This document shows, one piece after another, positions 44,286-54,334 of a stretch of 64,000 nt of DNA (positions are counted from its first letter, which is position 1; each line of letters begins with the position of its first letter). The stretch comes from Rachicladosporium sp. CCFEE 5018 (Eukaryota; Ascomycota; Dothideomycetes; Cladosporiales; Cladosporiaceae), in contig KZ111141.1 of the NCBI GenBank assembly GCA_002077045.2, positions 1,418,538 to 1,482,537 of the forward strand, given 5' to 3'. The notes beneath the pieces are model-generated. The model saw nothing but the letters and a program-made list of their open reading frames with translations. It had not been told where the DNA came from and did not search any database. A program made the position numbers and the translations under genes.

Positions 44286-46159
44286 ATGATGGGAGATACA
44301 AAGGTTGGAGAGCTGCAGGTAGATGTAATTGAAGTCCATCGTCCATTCGTTGCAAAGGAAGACATCTCGAACAGTCGCTCCAAGAGAAGGATTGTGTTCG
44401 GTATCCAGGTCTCGTTATTCCTGATCATACTTTGGCAATTCAGCATGTTGTACAGAAGGTTTGCTGTGGCTGCGGTGGCAGCAGGTGTCGCTGATGGGAG
44501 CGTCGTGAGGAGGCAGAGTGCCTCAAGCTCGGCAAGCAGTAACTTGCCTGACTACTACGTGACCAAGCCAGAGCTGCTACCTGGTGAGTGCAGTCATCCG
44601 ACGTAATGAAAGTTCGCTACTGACCTCGATCAGGCCCTACACCCACTGGCGTGCCAGCCTTTTTGGCAGAGACGAACCCAGCGCCATTCGTAGGCACGAC
44701 ATACATCCCGCCACAGCCTCTGGAAACCCAAGTGCCCATCCTTGGACAGGTCGGCAACGATGAGAGCATCTACCACTATCACGGCCAACTCTCGCATTAC
44801 TTCCCAGCTTCGTCAAGCTTCGGAGTTGACGAGTACCCTCTGCCCGAGAATGCCTCGATCGTGCAGCTCAACATGCTTTCTCGCCACGGTTCCCGCTACC
44901 CGACCAAAGGTGCCGGCGTGGAGACCCTCGCAAACAGGATCAAAAACTATACCACTGGCGTCTCTGGCGATGTGACCTTCACTGGCAAGCTCAGCTTCCT
45001 CAATGGCTGGAAATACAAGCTCGGCGAGGAGATCTTGGTTCCAGTCGGCAAGCAAGAGCTTTTCGACTCTGGCGTGCTCCATCAGTACATGTACGGCCAC
45101 CTCAACCCGAACAACGGCACTAAGATCATTGCGCGTACCACAACCCAGGATCGCATGCTTATGAGCGCAGAGTACTTCATGGCCGGCTTCTTCGGCTTGG
45201 ACTGGACCAGCAATGCCACGCTCGTCCTCGCTCGTGAGAACTTGACAGGTACCTTCAACAACACTCTCGCTGGCTACTACAACTGCCCGAACTCCAACAA
45301 AGCCGTGAATCTCGGAGGAACCAACGCCACAACGAAGTGGGCCTCTGTCTACCTCGCAAACGCTACTGCCCGCCTGCACGCCGATGCTCCAGGTTTCAAC
45401 TGGACGGTCACCGACTCGTACAACGCTCAATCCCTCTGTGCCTACGAGACAGTGGCTCTCGGCTACTCCGCCTTCTGCGGCCTCTTCACCTACGAGGAGT
45501 GGGAGGGCTACGAGTACAGCGTCGACATCAACTTCGCCGGCAACAATATGTTCAACTCTCCGACTGGTCGTGCGGTCGGCGTTGGCTACGTCCAGGAGAT
45601 CCTCGCTCGCCTTGAACATCACGTCATCACTTCGCCTGAAGCGCAGATCAACGTCACGCTGGATAACAACACGGCGACCTTCCCCATCAACCAAAGTCTG
45701 AACTTCGATTTCTCGCACGACACGAACATCGCTGCGATCATTACGGCATTCGGCTTCACGCAATTTGCTGAAGTGCTACCGACGGACCACATAGTGCGCA
45801 ACCGCAGCTTGATCGTCTCGCACATGGAGCCTTTCGGCGCCCGCCTCGACATCGAAGTCATCAACACGCCGTCGCCGCTTTCCGGCGACCGCTGCAACGG
45901 CACTGTCTATGAGGCAGGCCCGCCAACAACGTATGTGCACTTCCTTCTTAGCCAGAGGACACTACCTCTTGGCAGGAGCTTCCCCGAGTGTGGAAACCGC
46001 GATGATGGGTGGTGTGAGTTGCAGACTTGGCTCAATTTGCAGAGCAACAAGTTGGCTGAGGCGGAGTATGAGTACTCGTGCTTTGGCAACTACTCGGCTG
46101 TGCCATATGGGACGATCACTAATGGTGTGCCGTTGTCGAATGAGACATTCACGGTCTAA
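44286..46159 (+). CDS. Membrane-anchored histidine acid phosphatase
   Basis: Histidine acid phosphatase family (phytase / acid phosphatase branch) that hydrolyses phosphomonoesters. The model is join(44286..44583, 44634..46159), 607 aa, with one 50-nt intron (GTGAGT...ATCAG). The catalytic RHGSRYP motif carries the nucleophilic His; the distal SHDTN motif supplies the proton donor. Many N-x-S/T sites and paired Cys in the C-terminal half fit an extracytoplasmic enzyme. Instead of a cleavable signal peptide there is a charged N-terminal tail of about 33 residues, then a hydrophobic helix (IVFGIQVSLFLIILWQFSMLY). That predicts a type II anchored enzyme facing outward or into the secretory lumen. 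ATG 44286 and 44289 are adjacent alternative starts. Confidence 0.92.
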
Positions 46160-46523
46160 AACTATCACGTGATGCATATATTAGGCGGAAGGAATTGCAC
46201 ACCAACTTAGAAATAATATGAGGGGGTCACGATACGTACGAAGGGTGTATATACTGTAATGATCTGTCTCAAAGTAGGCATCTCAGCCTCTTGCGCGGCC
46301 GTTTTTCATCCTCAGGTTCGTTCCTCGGTCTGGCGGGTCCATGATCTCTCAAATCTTCGAATTTGCAGCACCTCAGCATTCGCAATCTCAACCTTCTTCC
46401 TGACAACTTTCCCTTCAGCCAGAAGTGCTCATCGAACAAGCGCTCCAGGTACTCTGCAGGCACATTCCACAGATTCTCTTCCGCGGCGAGCGCGCCTCTA
46501 GTGCGCAACGTTCCGTTGTAGCA
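46160..46523. other. Intergenic, convergent
   Basis: Between the phosphatase gene (+) and the decayed HELAH gene (-). Remains of the decayed gene's C terminus may extend here. No open gene seen. Confidence 0.45.
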
Positions 46524-47516
46524 TTACTGCACCTGATCTGACGGCCACACACGCAGCGTCAGCGTGCCATCTTTACACAATGTGTCAGCAATACCGCCGC
46601 CAAAAGCATAGTTCTCGTACGCCTTGCCGACCTCTGCGGCTGCTTCGCTCCGGAAGAAGAGCTCATTGGGACCGCAGCGCATGTGACGAGTGTGTCGGAA
46701 GGAGAATCTCATCGCTGCGTGGGCGAGCTCGTGGAGGAGAGTCTTTGCGAGTCTGAGCCAAAGGGCTTATACCTGTGGAACTGTCATCTGCCGCCACTTC
46801 AGTAGCCGTTGCATGTGATAAGTACTACTAAGAATGACTCTAGCGTACTGCGACCCGCTGTCGTGCACTAAGCGTGGACGCGCTGTCTACGTCCGCAACT
46901 CTTCAGCGTGCGCGTTTTTCGTCCGAGGCGGGTATTGGCATCTGCCAAGAAGACCAGGTATGTCGCAGAAGGTGATGAAGATGCCTTGACCAAGCGATTC
47001 GAGAAATTCCAAGGTGTCCGCCTTTTCATGGGGTTTCAGCGAGCGCTGTGCCGTGAAGTCAGGCTTTGTGCAATTCTTCCCAGTCGGTACAGCACGGCCA
47101 GCGCGTCAGATCCCGTGCCAGAAAGGCAGCTGGCCAGTATGCGTCAGAATCGCAGATGCAAGACGAAACGCTGGCCGCACTGCTTGGACAGCACGCTGTC
47201 TGGCCTTGGCTGCCTCTTCGCTGCAGAGTGCGAGAGATCTGTCTCGGTCGGAGCCTTCTGGAGGTGATTTGTACTGAGTGACAGTCGAAACTACGGAAGC
47301 TTGATGCTCAGTTGTGCCGAGCACGTCCACGTTGTCGAGATTGAAGGCAGTGTGGACGGTCTCTGGTAAGCCTGGAGTTATCTCGTCCAGGGTATTGTGG
47401 GATCTACGTTGAGATTTAGCAGCCATTGCGGCAATGGTAGGGACATTCTGGTCCACATGGTGCGCAACGCAACTGAATTTGGTAGAAGTATGCACCCTGG
47501 TCCGCTTGCCTGGCAT
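46524..47516 (-). pseudogene. Decayed HELAH metallopeptidase-like paralog
   Basis: Minus-strand relative of the gene at 48131-49459. Matching blocks, in order: GLPETVHTAFNLDNVDVL, AVRPAFRLASAI, LPFWHGI, FTAQRSLKPHEKADTLEFLESLGQGIFITFCD, LLKWRQMTVPQ, LAKTLLHELAHAAMRF and YENYAFGGG. A TGA follows LPFWHGI where the paralog has Gln, and the frame then continues unchanged. A TAA falls just before ALWLRLAKTLLHELAH, and the WGCHWR block is missing. Two stops plus a deletion make it a pseudogene, although the HExxH motif itself survives. ATG 47516 is the likely old start. Confidence 0.75.
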
Positions 47517-48130
47517 GATCGGGATGAGACCGAGAGAAAGGAATAAGATACTTGCGCAGTTGAGAGATGGGGATGTGAGATCCTCGATGACAGTCCCGGT
47601 TTTGCAGAGACCAAGAGGACTCCAAGGCGTAAAGGGTTCGCGGGCTTGTAGAGATCGTTTGGAAGGCTATTGTGTGCGGGCTATCAAATGCAATTGGTCA
47701 AGCAGTCGAACGTTTGGTAGTGCACTTGAAGCTCAGTAGTACTTTCTTTATGTGAGCGGCGAGCTCGGCATCGACATGTCTCAGTGCAGCCGATCACAAG
47801 GCATGCTCCAAGACATCGACCCGAGAGAGGTATGGCGTTCTGACCCGTCCTGAAACCGAGTCGTCTTTGAGCGAGATGTTCCAGACCACAAAGCATTGTC
47901 TGCTGTCTCGAGCCATGGGTCCTACCCCATTCTAAGATATAAATCAGTAATGGCAGCCCACCTAACGGCGCGGAGTATGCAATCCAATCGCTTCTCTTCG
48001 GCATTCCCATTACATTTTGCGCTGGTAGCAAAGCAGAGTCTTCTCCTTGATCACTCTTTGTCTGTTCACTCGTCGGTCTTTAATTGCCAAGAAGCATTTT
48101 CGCGTGCCAGACTCAGCTCAGCGTGCCGAC
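47517..48130. promoter_or_regulatory. Divergent spacer of the HELAH gene pair
   Basis: 614 bp between the start of the decayed copy (-) and the start of the intact copy (+). It should hold the promoter of the intact gene. No gene seen. Confidence 0.45.
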
Positions 48131-49459
48131 ATGAAGCGGACTCGAGCCAATCCGGACGGTGCCAAAGAGTGCACTCGCCACAACCTGCCTTTGAACGAGC
48201 GAGCGATTCGCGAGACTGAAGCTCGGAAGGGGTTTCGAAGTAGCGAGATCTTGGTTGAACTGTGTGCAGGACTTCCGCAAGCTTTCCACCCGGTTTTCGA
48301 TCTCGAGTACGCAGATGTGCTTAGTCTGACGCTCTCAGCAGATCAAAGATACGCCAGGGCGAATCTCGCGAAGTCGGATACAGTCTCTCTGGCACACGAA
48401 CGACGTCGTGACGACTTCTTGCTCGCATGCATCTTGCACGAAACGGGAGCGCCACCAGTGGGTGGACCCGTAGCATTCACGATGGATGAGCTTGCCCTAG
48501 TTCTCGAACGAGCGCGTCGAGCAGCAATTGGAGCTGTGAAGCCAGCATTTCGTCTCGCATCAGCTATCTTCTTTAGCGACGATCAGCTCCCATTTTGGCA
48601 CGGTGTACAACGCGCAGGCAAATGGGCGAGCAGGCCGGGAAGTGCCGCAGAGAAGATCCCGTCGTTTGTCACGAAGACTGATTTTACAGCTGAGGATAAG
48701 TCTACCACCTTGGACTTCCTTCAGGAGCTTGGCCAGGGTATCTTCATCAGCTTCTGTGACACCGGTAACGATTGTGGTCGAACTTACCTACCTTATGACC
48801 TTGATCCAAACAGTTACTGGGGTTGTCATTGGCGGAGTGAGCCTCGCCTGTCGCAGGACGGATGACCACGCTTCGCACGAGTCGAGCTCAGCGTGTATGA
48901 GTATCTGTTGCCGTTGCTGCGCTGGCGAGAGCACACCGCTACACAGCTACGCAGGACTTACTTGGCGCTCGCTGTCACGATGCTACATGAGCTTGCACAC
49001 GTCGCGGCCGGACACGCATGTCGCCACTCACCGAACGAGACTGCGCGTGCGGGAGACATCTACTTCCGAGGCGCACTGGTCGCCGAGGTCGGGTGGTCGT
49101 ATGAAAGCTATACCTTTGGTGGAGGAGTCGACATTCCAGTAAGTGAATCGGGACCCTCCAGACTCTTCGATTGGCCATGTTCTCAGGCGCTGCAGGGCTA
49201 CCAGAGCAGAGGATGCTGTGCACCAAGGAAAGATCTGGTCTCCCTGATCGGGAGCTCCGGCAATGTTACGATCGATGCGGTGAATCGCTCCTTCTGTAAA
49301 ACTTTTTGGGAGGCAAAGGCTTGCGACAATTCGAGCGTGGCATTCCGTTTGAACAGATGCTGCGGGGTCTACCTCTATGGCGAAGATGGGAGGTCGTTGG
49401 ATGACCAGGAAGATATCCAGCGGCGGCGGCTTCTCAAGAAGAGGAAGCTGGGCGTGTAG
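48131..49459 (+). CDS. Putative zinc metallopeptidase (HELAH motif)
   Basis: My model is join(48131..48836, 48882..49459), up to 427 aa. Intron 1 (45 nt, GTGAGC...CGAG) removes an in-frame TGA and joins CHWR to IELSVYEYLL; the GAG acceptor is weak. A second in-frame intron 49139..49186 (GTAAGT...TCTCAG, 48 nt) is likely and would give 411 aa. The MLHELAHVAAGH segment carries HExxH, and EVGWSYESYTFGG downstream offers a third, Glu-type ligand, as in gluzincin or SprT-like folds. I recognise no named family. Cysteines in the C-terminal third (RGCCAP, NRCCG) may be structural. The tail is basic (LLKKRKLGV), a possible nuclear signal. Confidence 0.6.
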
Positions 49460-49758
49460 GAGATTGCTTAGTATGGCGGGTGTGTTGGAGCTGTGTAGGC
49501 TCGATTGATGAGCTCTTCGCTAGTCCTATATTGTCAAGCGCAGCTGGCTGCGGTGACAAGGTCCCATGTTCGATATCCGACGTGGTCGTCACTACGAGTA
49601 GGTACCGCATGGCTGATCATCGAATTCGCACATGTAATGAGTCATTGAGTTTGCGAATCGCCGGCCTGGCGCATAGGTAGAACGCTTGCATGAAACGCCT
49701 GATAGAAAACTATATACACCGCCCCGGAAATGACATGAATCTCAGTAATGCAGCTTGC

Positions 49759-51350
49759 TCACATGCCCGGCGAGACCAACATCCCATGCTTCCCAGCATC
49801 ATGCTGCCACCCACCAGCCAGTGCCTCACCACCAGACTTCTGCGCATGATCCGCAATTCTGGCCTCAAGCTCAGGCCTGAAATGCCTAATCAGACCCTGC
49901 ACAGGCCAAGCGAACGCCTCTCCAAGCGCGCAGATGGTGTGTCCCTCCACCTGCTTCGTCAACTCCTGCATCATGTCAATCTCGCGACTGCGTGCTGTGC
50001 CGTTCTCAAAACGCTTCATAATCTGCTCGGTCCACTTGCTGCCCTCTCGGCAGGGTGTGCACTGGCCGCAAGACTCATGATGGTAGAACTTGGATAGTCG
50101 GGAGATCGCGCGGACCACATCGGTAGACTGGTCCATGACGATGACCGCTGCTGTGCCGAGACCGGACTGCGAGTCTTTCAGTGCATCGAAGTCCATAAGC
50201 TGGGTCTCGCAAGTCTTGGCTGGGAGGATAGGAGTTGACGAGCCGCCAGGGATGATAGCCTTGAGGTTGTCCCATCCACCTCGCACGCCACCGCAGTGCT
50301 TCTCGACGAGCTCCTTCAGTGGTATCGACATCTCCTCCTCGACCGTGCAGGGGTTGTTGACGTGACCGGAGATACAAAATAGCTTCGTGCCACTATTCCG
50401 CTCACGGCCAAAGCTGTTGAACCAATTTGCGCCGCGGCGGATGATCGTTGGTGCGACAGCGATTGTCTCAACGTTGGCAACGGTCGAAGGGCATCCGAAG
50501 AGACCGACTGCTGCTGGGAAAGGAGGCTTCAACCGAGGCTTGCCTGCCTTGCCCTCGAGCGACTCGATGAGCGAAGTCTCTTCACCGCAGACGTAGGCAC
50601 CCATGCCGCGATGCATGATGATATCGAAGTCGTAGCCGGAGCCGCACGCGTTCTTCCCGATGAGACCGGCGTGGTAGGCCTCTTGAATGGCGCGCTGCAG
50701 GACTGTAGCTTCGTGGTAGAACTCGCCGCGGATGTAGATGTAGGCTGCTGTGCACTGAATATATTGTCAGCCTTGAGTACCAACCATTTAGATATCATGA
50801 CACTCACGTTCATCGCACGCCCAGCAACAAGACATCCCTCGATCAACTTGTGAGGGTCCTTCCTCATGATCTCACGGTCCTTGCACGTTCCCGGCTCGCC
50901 CTCATCAGCGTTCACCACCAGGTATCGCGGCTTCGTGTCATTTTCCCAGCCCTTGGGGTTCATGAAACTCCACTTCATGCCACTCGGGAAGCCAGCTCCA
51001 CCTCGTCCGCGTAGACCTGATGCCTTGATCTCCGAGATGATCCAGTCATGGCCCTTGAGGAGGATCTCCTTGGTCTTGTGCCAGTCACCATACTTCTGTG
51101 CGCTTTTCAGGTCGGCGCCATGATGGCCGTACAAATTCTGAAAGATCCGGTCCTGATCTTGGAGACCGCGTTGCCGTTGGACTGGTGGCGCGTCTTGGAC
51201 CGTGGCCATGTTGCGCTTCTGCTGTGTGGTGACATTGTTGGCAGGAGGTGTTGGGGAGGTGGTCGTTGTGAGTGTGCGTAGGGCTACCTTGGGAAGGGCA
51301 TTGGGGGCGGAGGAGCGGAGCGCCGTCTTGACGGCGGGGGCGGACAGCAT
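49759..51350 (-). CDS. nuo-51: NADH:ubiquinone oxidoreductase 51-kDa subunit (NDUFV1)
   Basis: Mitochondrial complex I subunit that binds NADH, FMN and the N3 4Fe-4S cluster. The model is complement(join(49759..50754, 50808..51350)), 512 aa, with one 53-nt intron (GTGAGT...TTCAG). The start at 51350 gives an Arg/Ser/Thr-rich mitochondrial presequence of about 45 residues. NADH and FMN sites read GLRGRGGAGFPSGMKWSF and NADEGEPGTCKDREIMR. The cluster ligands are SCGQCTPCREG and TICALGEAFAWP. Length and motifs are normal, so it should be functional. Confidence 0.97.
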
Positions 51351-52057
51351 GATTGCAGTGTCGTGATGCAAGCAGGCTTGTGTATAGTGCGGCTTCGTCG
51401 CCTTCGGTCGGTGAATAAGGGTGTTACGCGGTGCAGCGGAAGGGTATGGTGTGGCAATGGAGTCGATGATGGCCTGCCATCAACCCTAATTACCGGAACG
51501 GCATGTGGACTACCGCCGACTCCGGCTCATATCAAAATCTGTATGTTGTACAATTATAGACCACACCATGGTCGACGAGACGGACTGATGATTATTACAT
51601 ACAAGACACACGGTGATGTAGCTATGATCGTACAGCACTCTGCGTAAGAAGCTCTACTGTGTCGCAATCCGTGGTCGTCAATTTAAGGATGGCGGGCCGA
51701 GGGGGTACCTGCCAGCGGAGGACGACGTGCCTATGTCGCGTCTGCCTGGGTATGGCGCGACGACCTCACCTCGTCTTTCACACCGTAGCTAGAGTCCTAT
51801 AGACCGAGTAGGTACAATACAAAGTACAAATTGACCTCGACCCGATCTGCCTGTTCCCGTGTGCTGTCTGCAAGGTACGTCTAGACGGTTTTCAGCTTCT
51901 CCGCCGTCAGAAGAAAGAATTATGCCTGCCCGGATGGACCTCGATCGATGAATGCTGTTGTCCTTGGAGTCCCGCTACCTACGACCGCTCTAACAGGCCA
52001 TGGAAATGGGACTTGCTGATCGCCAGCCGACTTGGATGTACACTTGTGGACGAGGTG
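51351..52057. promoter_or_regulatory. Upstream region of nuo-51
   Basis: Upstream of the complex I gene (-), ending at the short-repeat array. No gene seen. Confidence 0.45.
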
Positions 52058-52482
52058 TGCTGAGCGCCAGCGCCCTTCGAAGCAGTACTTTCAAGAGGAC
52101 CATGTATGCTGAACGCCAGCGTCGTGGAAGTTCCTAGGTGGATGAGGTGTTCTGAACGCCAGCACCCTCTGAATCCGTTCCCATTGAGATGAACATGTGT
52201 GCTGAACGCCAGCGCCGTGGAGGTTCTGCTGAACGCCAGCGTCCCCTGAAGCCGTTTCTTTCGGACATACATGTGTGCTGAACGCCAGTGCCGTGAATGT
52301 AATGGAGTGTTGCTGAACGCCAGCGACTTCCCCGGAAGCCTTGAGTCGTCCCGTTCTTGTGTGCTGAACGCCATCGCCTTGGAGTCCCCGAAGTGTTGCT
52401 GAACGCCAGCGCCCTCGAAGTCCTTGTTTGCTGAACGCCAGCGCCTCGGAAAACGTCCAAGTCCCTACATGCTGAGCGTCAA
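52058..52482. repeat. Interspersed short-repeat array, 11 copies
   Basis: Eleven copies of a 13-base motif, consensus TGCTGAACGCCAG, start at 52058, 52107, 52150, 52200, 52227, 52276, 52311, 52362, 52397, 52429 and 52470. Spacing is 27-51 bp with mostly different spacers. Most copies are exact or one base off; the last (TGCTGAGCGTCAA) is the most diverged. Two alternating classes are visible. One is preceded by a TGTG or TATG context and followed by a CCGTGGA-like box (52107, 52200, 52276, 52362). The other is preceded by GTGTT or GTTC (52150, 52227, 52311, 52397). Each class recurs every 76-93 bp, so the true unit is a two-motif higher-order repeat. No stop codon falls in some long minus-strand frames, but unit lengths are not multiples of three, so coding is unlikely. 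Confidence 0.9.
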
Positions 52483-52992
52483 TATCACACATCACTGCAT
52501 TGCCTCTTCATTGCCTTTCACTCAATACAACCTCACTCCATGCTGCCGAACTGCTGACTTCACTTCACTTCGTCTCGTCACATCGCTCCAGCTAGTTGCG
52601 TCTCCCACGTGACAGCCACAACCACAGCACGCAGACAGCTCGTCCCTCACTTTCCCTCTACATCCCAAGACTCTAGAGCGCAGAAGCTGGCGCGCAGCCG
52701 GCACCGGCGTGCAACGTGAGATCTGACAGCCCGGCGATCCTGATGGCGTCCTCGAAGCAGATGACTTTGAGCATCCGCCACCTCTGGCCCCGGTGTCTGG
52801 GTACTGGCGTCTCTCCCAGTCCAGCACAGCCAGGCTTTTCAAGTTCCGCATCTCTGAGCCGCCCAAAGATGTTCTGCTGGAGGATCGGGATCTGGATGAG
52901 GTTCTTACGTCTAACATTCCTTAGCTGGCGGCGGCGAGGGAGTGGTGTCATGGCTTGAGTATGCTAACAAAAATGAAGGTCCAACGTCCACA
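52483..52992. promoter_or_regulatory. Leader of the zinc-loop gene, with coding-like stretch
   Basis: A pyrimidine-rich, promoter or 5'-UTR-like stretch (52500-52680) precedes the gene at 52993. Between about 52727 and 52921 one plus-strand frame reads as plausible protein (for example PPKDVLLEDRDLDEVLTS) but has no ATG and ends in TAG. It may be an upstream exon or a relic. A TGCTAAC branch-like site followed by GAAG at 52961-52980 also hints at splicing just before the ATG. Confidence 0.4.
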
Positions 52993-54105
52993 ATGCCGAA
53001 GAGAGTGAGATCCGAAGCATGGCAGGAGCAGAGAAGGGCCAAGAACAAGAAGCGTGGAGACCGTCATTTCGACCGTTTGCGCACTGAGGTGGAGGAGTCT
53101 GCGGAAGCAGAACGTGTCCGTTCCACAGAGCCACTGCGTAGGGAGACGATGCGAGTAGGATTTCTGTTGAACGAAGAAGAAGAAGAAGTGACTATCTCTC
53201 AAGAGAGTCCCATTGTGCTGGAAGAGCCGGACGTCCCAGTGAGCAATGCTACGGTCAAGGAGACGAGCTCGGGCAATGTGCAAGACGCGCCGGTAGTCGA
53301 GCTGGAAAGTTTCGGTCAGCCATCAGAGGCCGAGACAGAGGAAGAGGAAGCTAGGCGCGTCCAAGCTGAGCTGCGTCTCAAGGTCAGTCTCGTGAGAAAC
53401 GAGCCGATCAATGGTGCCGGGCAGAGGTTCGGCGTCGGATGGGACTTTGCGAAACGGCGCATAATGGAGCGGTCAATGGTTGATAGGGCGATGGAGGGAG
53501 GTGCTTGGCCGTCCGATGTGAGTAACGACAAGGTCTTTGAGATCTTCGACCGGCCATGCGATAGACCGGCGTTGATGCTGCGCTGGTTGCTGGAACCTCG
53601 ATGGCCGCATCATGCTATTGCGGACGTGCCGGAGACCGATGAGTGTTATCAACAACCGATAACGATGTCGATGTCTCGGTGTGTTAAGATCGATTGTGAA
53701 TGCGGTGAGACGCATAGGTTCTCGATCGAAGAGCACCGCTTTGTTGCAATAACAAAGCTTGACAAAGCAGAGTGGTACAAAGGGGTGTTACCCGTGTACA
53801 ATGACGGGAAGTACCGCGACTTCCACGGGCGTACACCTTTGTTTGAAGCAAGCGCGACTTGCAATACCTTCAATCAGAAATCTCCTGGAGGTCATTGCGT
53901 CAACCCGAAGCACGTTAACCTGGAAGTGCACCAAAAGAATATGGTACGCATGGCGCACCACGCTGGACAAGCGCATTGTTGGTGCATCAAGCCATGCATC
54001 TGCACTGGTGATAGAGCACGCGGACTTATGTACATGCCGTTTCCTCCACCATACGAGCCGCTGTCCCCAACCCCACTCCGCGCAATACTACCTGCAGGCG
54101 CTTGA
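52993..54105 (+). CDS. His-Me-finger zinc-loop protein (HNH-like)
   Basis: A 370-aa frame from ATG 52993. The N-terminal third is charged and probably disordered (RRAKNKKRGD, then EEE and acid-rich runs). The segment at about residues 289-340 (ATCN, GGHCVNPKHVNLEVHQKNMVR, HCWCIKPCIC) matches the Cys/His spacing of the zinc-binding loop of His-Me-finger homing endonucleases (zf-His_Me_endon). HCVNPKH and a following Asn are its core. In fungi this loop occurs in proteins of unknown role, so nuclease activity is not shown. After the stop at 54105 a second frame (to TAG 54211) encodes a clear coiled coil (LQALEAELTEAHEYIAKQ, then EIMQLREQLTLV). I find no intron of the right phase joining them, so there may be a one-base frame break near 54070. 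Confidence 0.65.
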   Translation: MPKRVRSEAWQEQRRAKNKKRGDRHFDRLRTEVEESAEAERVRSTEPLRRETMRVGFLLNEEEEEVTISQESPIVLEEPDVPVSNATVKETSSGNVQDAPVVELESFGQPSEAETEEEEARRVQAELRLKVSLVRNEPINGAGQRFGVGWDFAKRRIMERSMVDRAMEGGAWPSDVSNDKVFEIFDRPCDRPALMLRWLLEPRWPHHAIADVPETDECYQQPITMSMSRCVKIDCECGETHRFSIEEHRFVAITKLDKAEWYKGVLPVYNDGKYRDFHGRTPLFEASATCNTFNQKSPGGHCVNPKHVNLEVHQKNMVRMAHHAGQAHCWCIKPCICTGDRARGLMYMPFPPPYEPLSPTPLRAILPAGA

Positions 54106-54334
54106 AGCCGAACTCACAGAAGCACACGAGTACATCGCGAAACAAGACGAGTACATTGCGACGCAGGATGTCGAGATCATGCAGCTGAGAGAGCAGCTCA
54201 CGTTGGTGTAGCATTCGGCAGATGTGGGTGCAGCCATTATGGATGCACGAGTACCAGCACTTGCAAGCGAACAGGGTAACAGACGTTTAACTCAACATAT
54301 TTGGTGGAAGGTCTAGCGGAGGAACATTCGTGAT

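Noticed and set aside
44813..45763. 316-codon frame antisense to the phosphatase
   Set aside because: Shadow frame of a gene whose own motifs are clear on the plus strand.
52058..52482. CRISPR array
   Set aside because: The core is only 13 bases and degenerate, spacing varies from 27 to 51, the spacers themselves form a higher-order repeat, there are no cas genes, and the genome is fungal.
51979..52495. Repeat-encoded protein on the minus strand
   Set aside because: Three overlapping frames lack stops because the core motif has none in any frame. Repeat units are not multiples of three and no ATG context is convincing.
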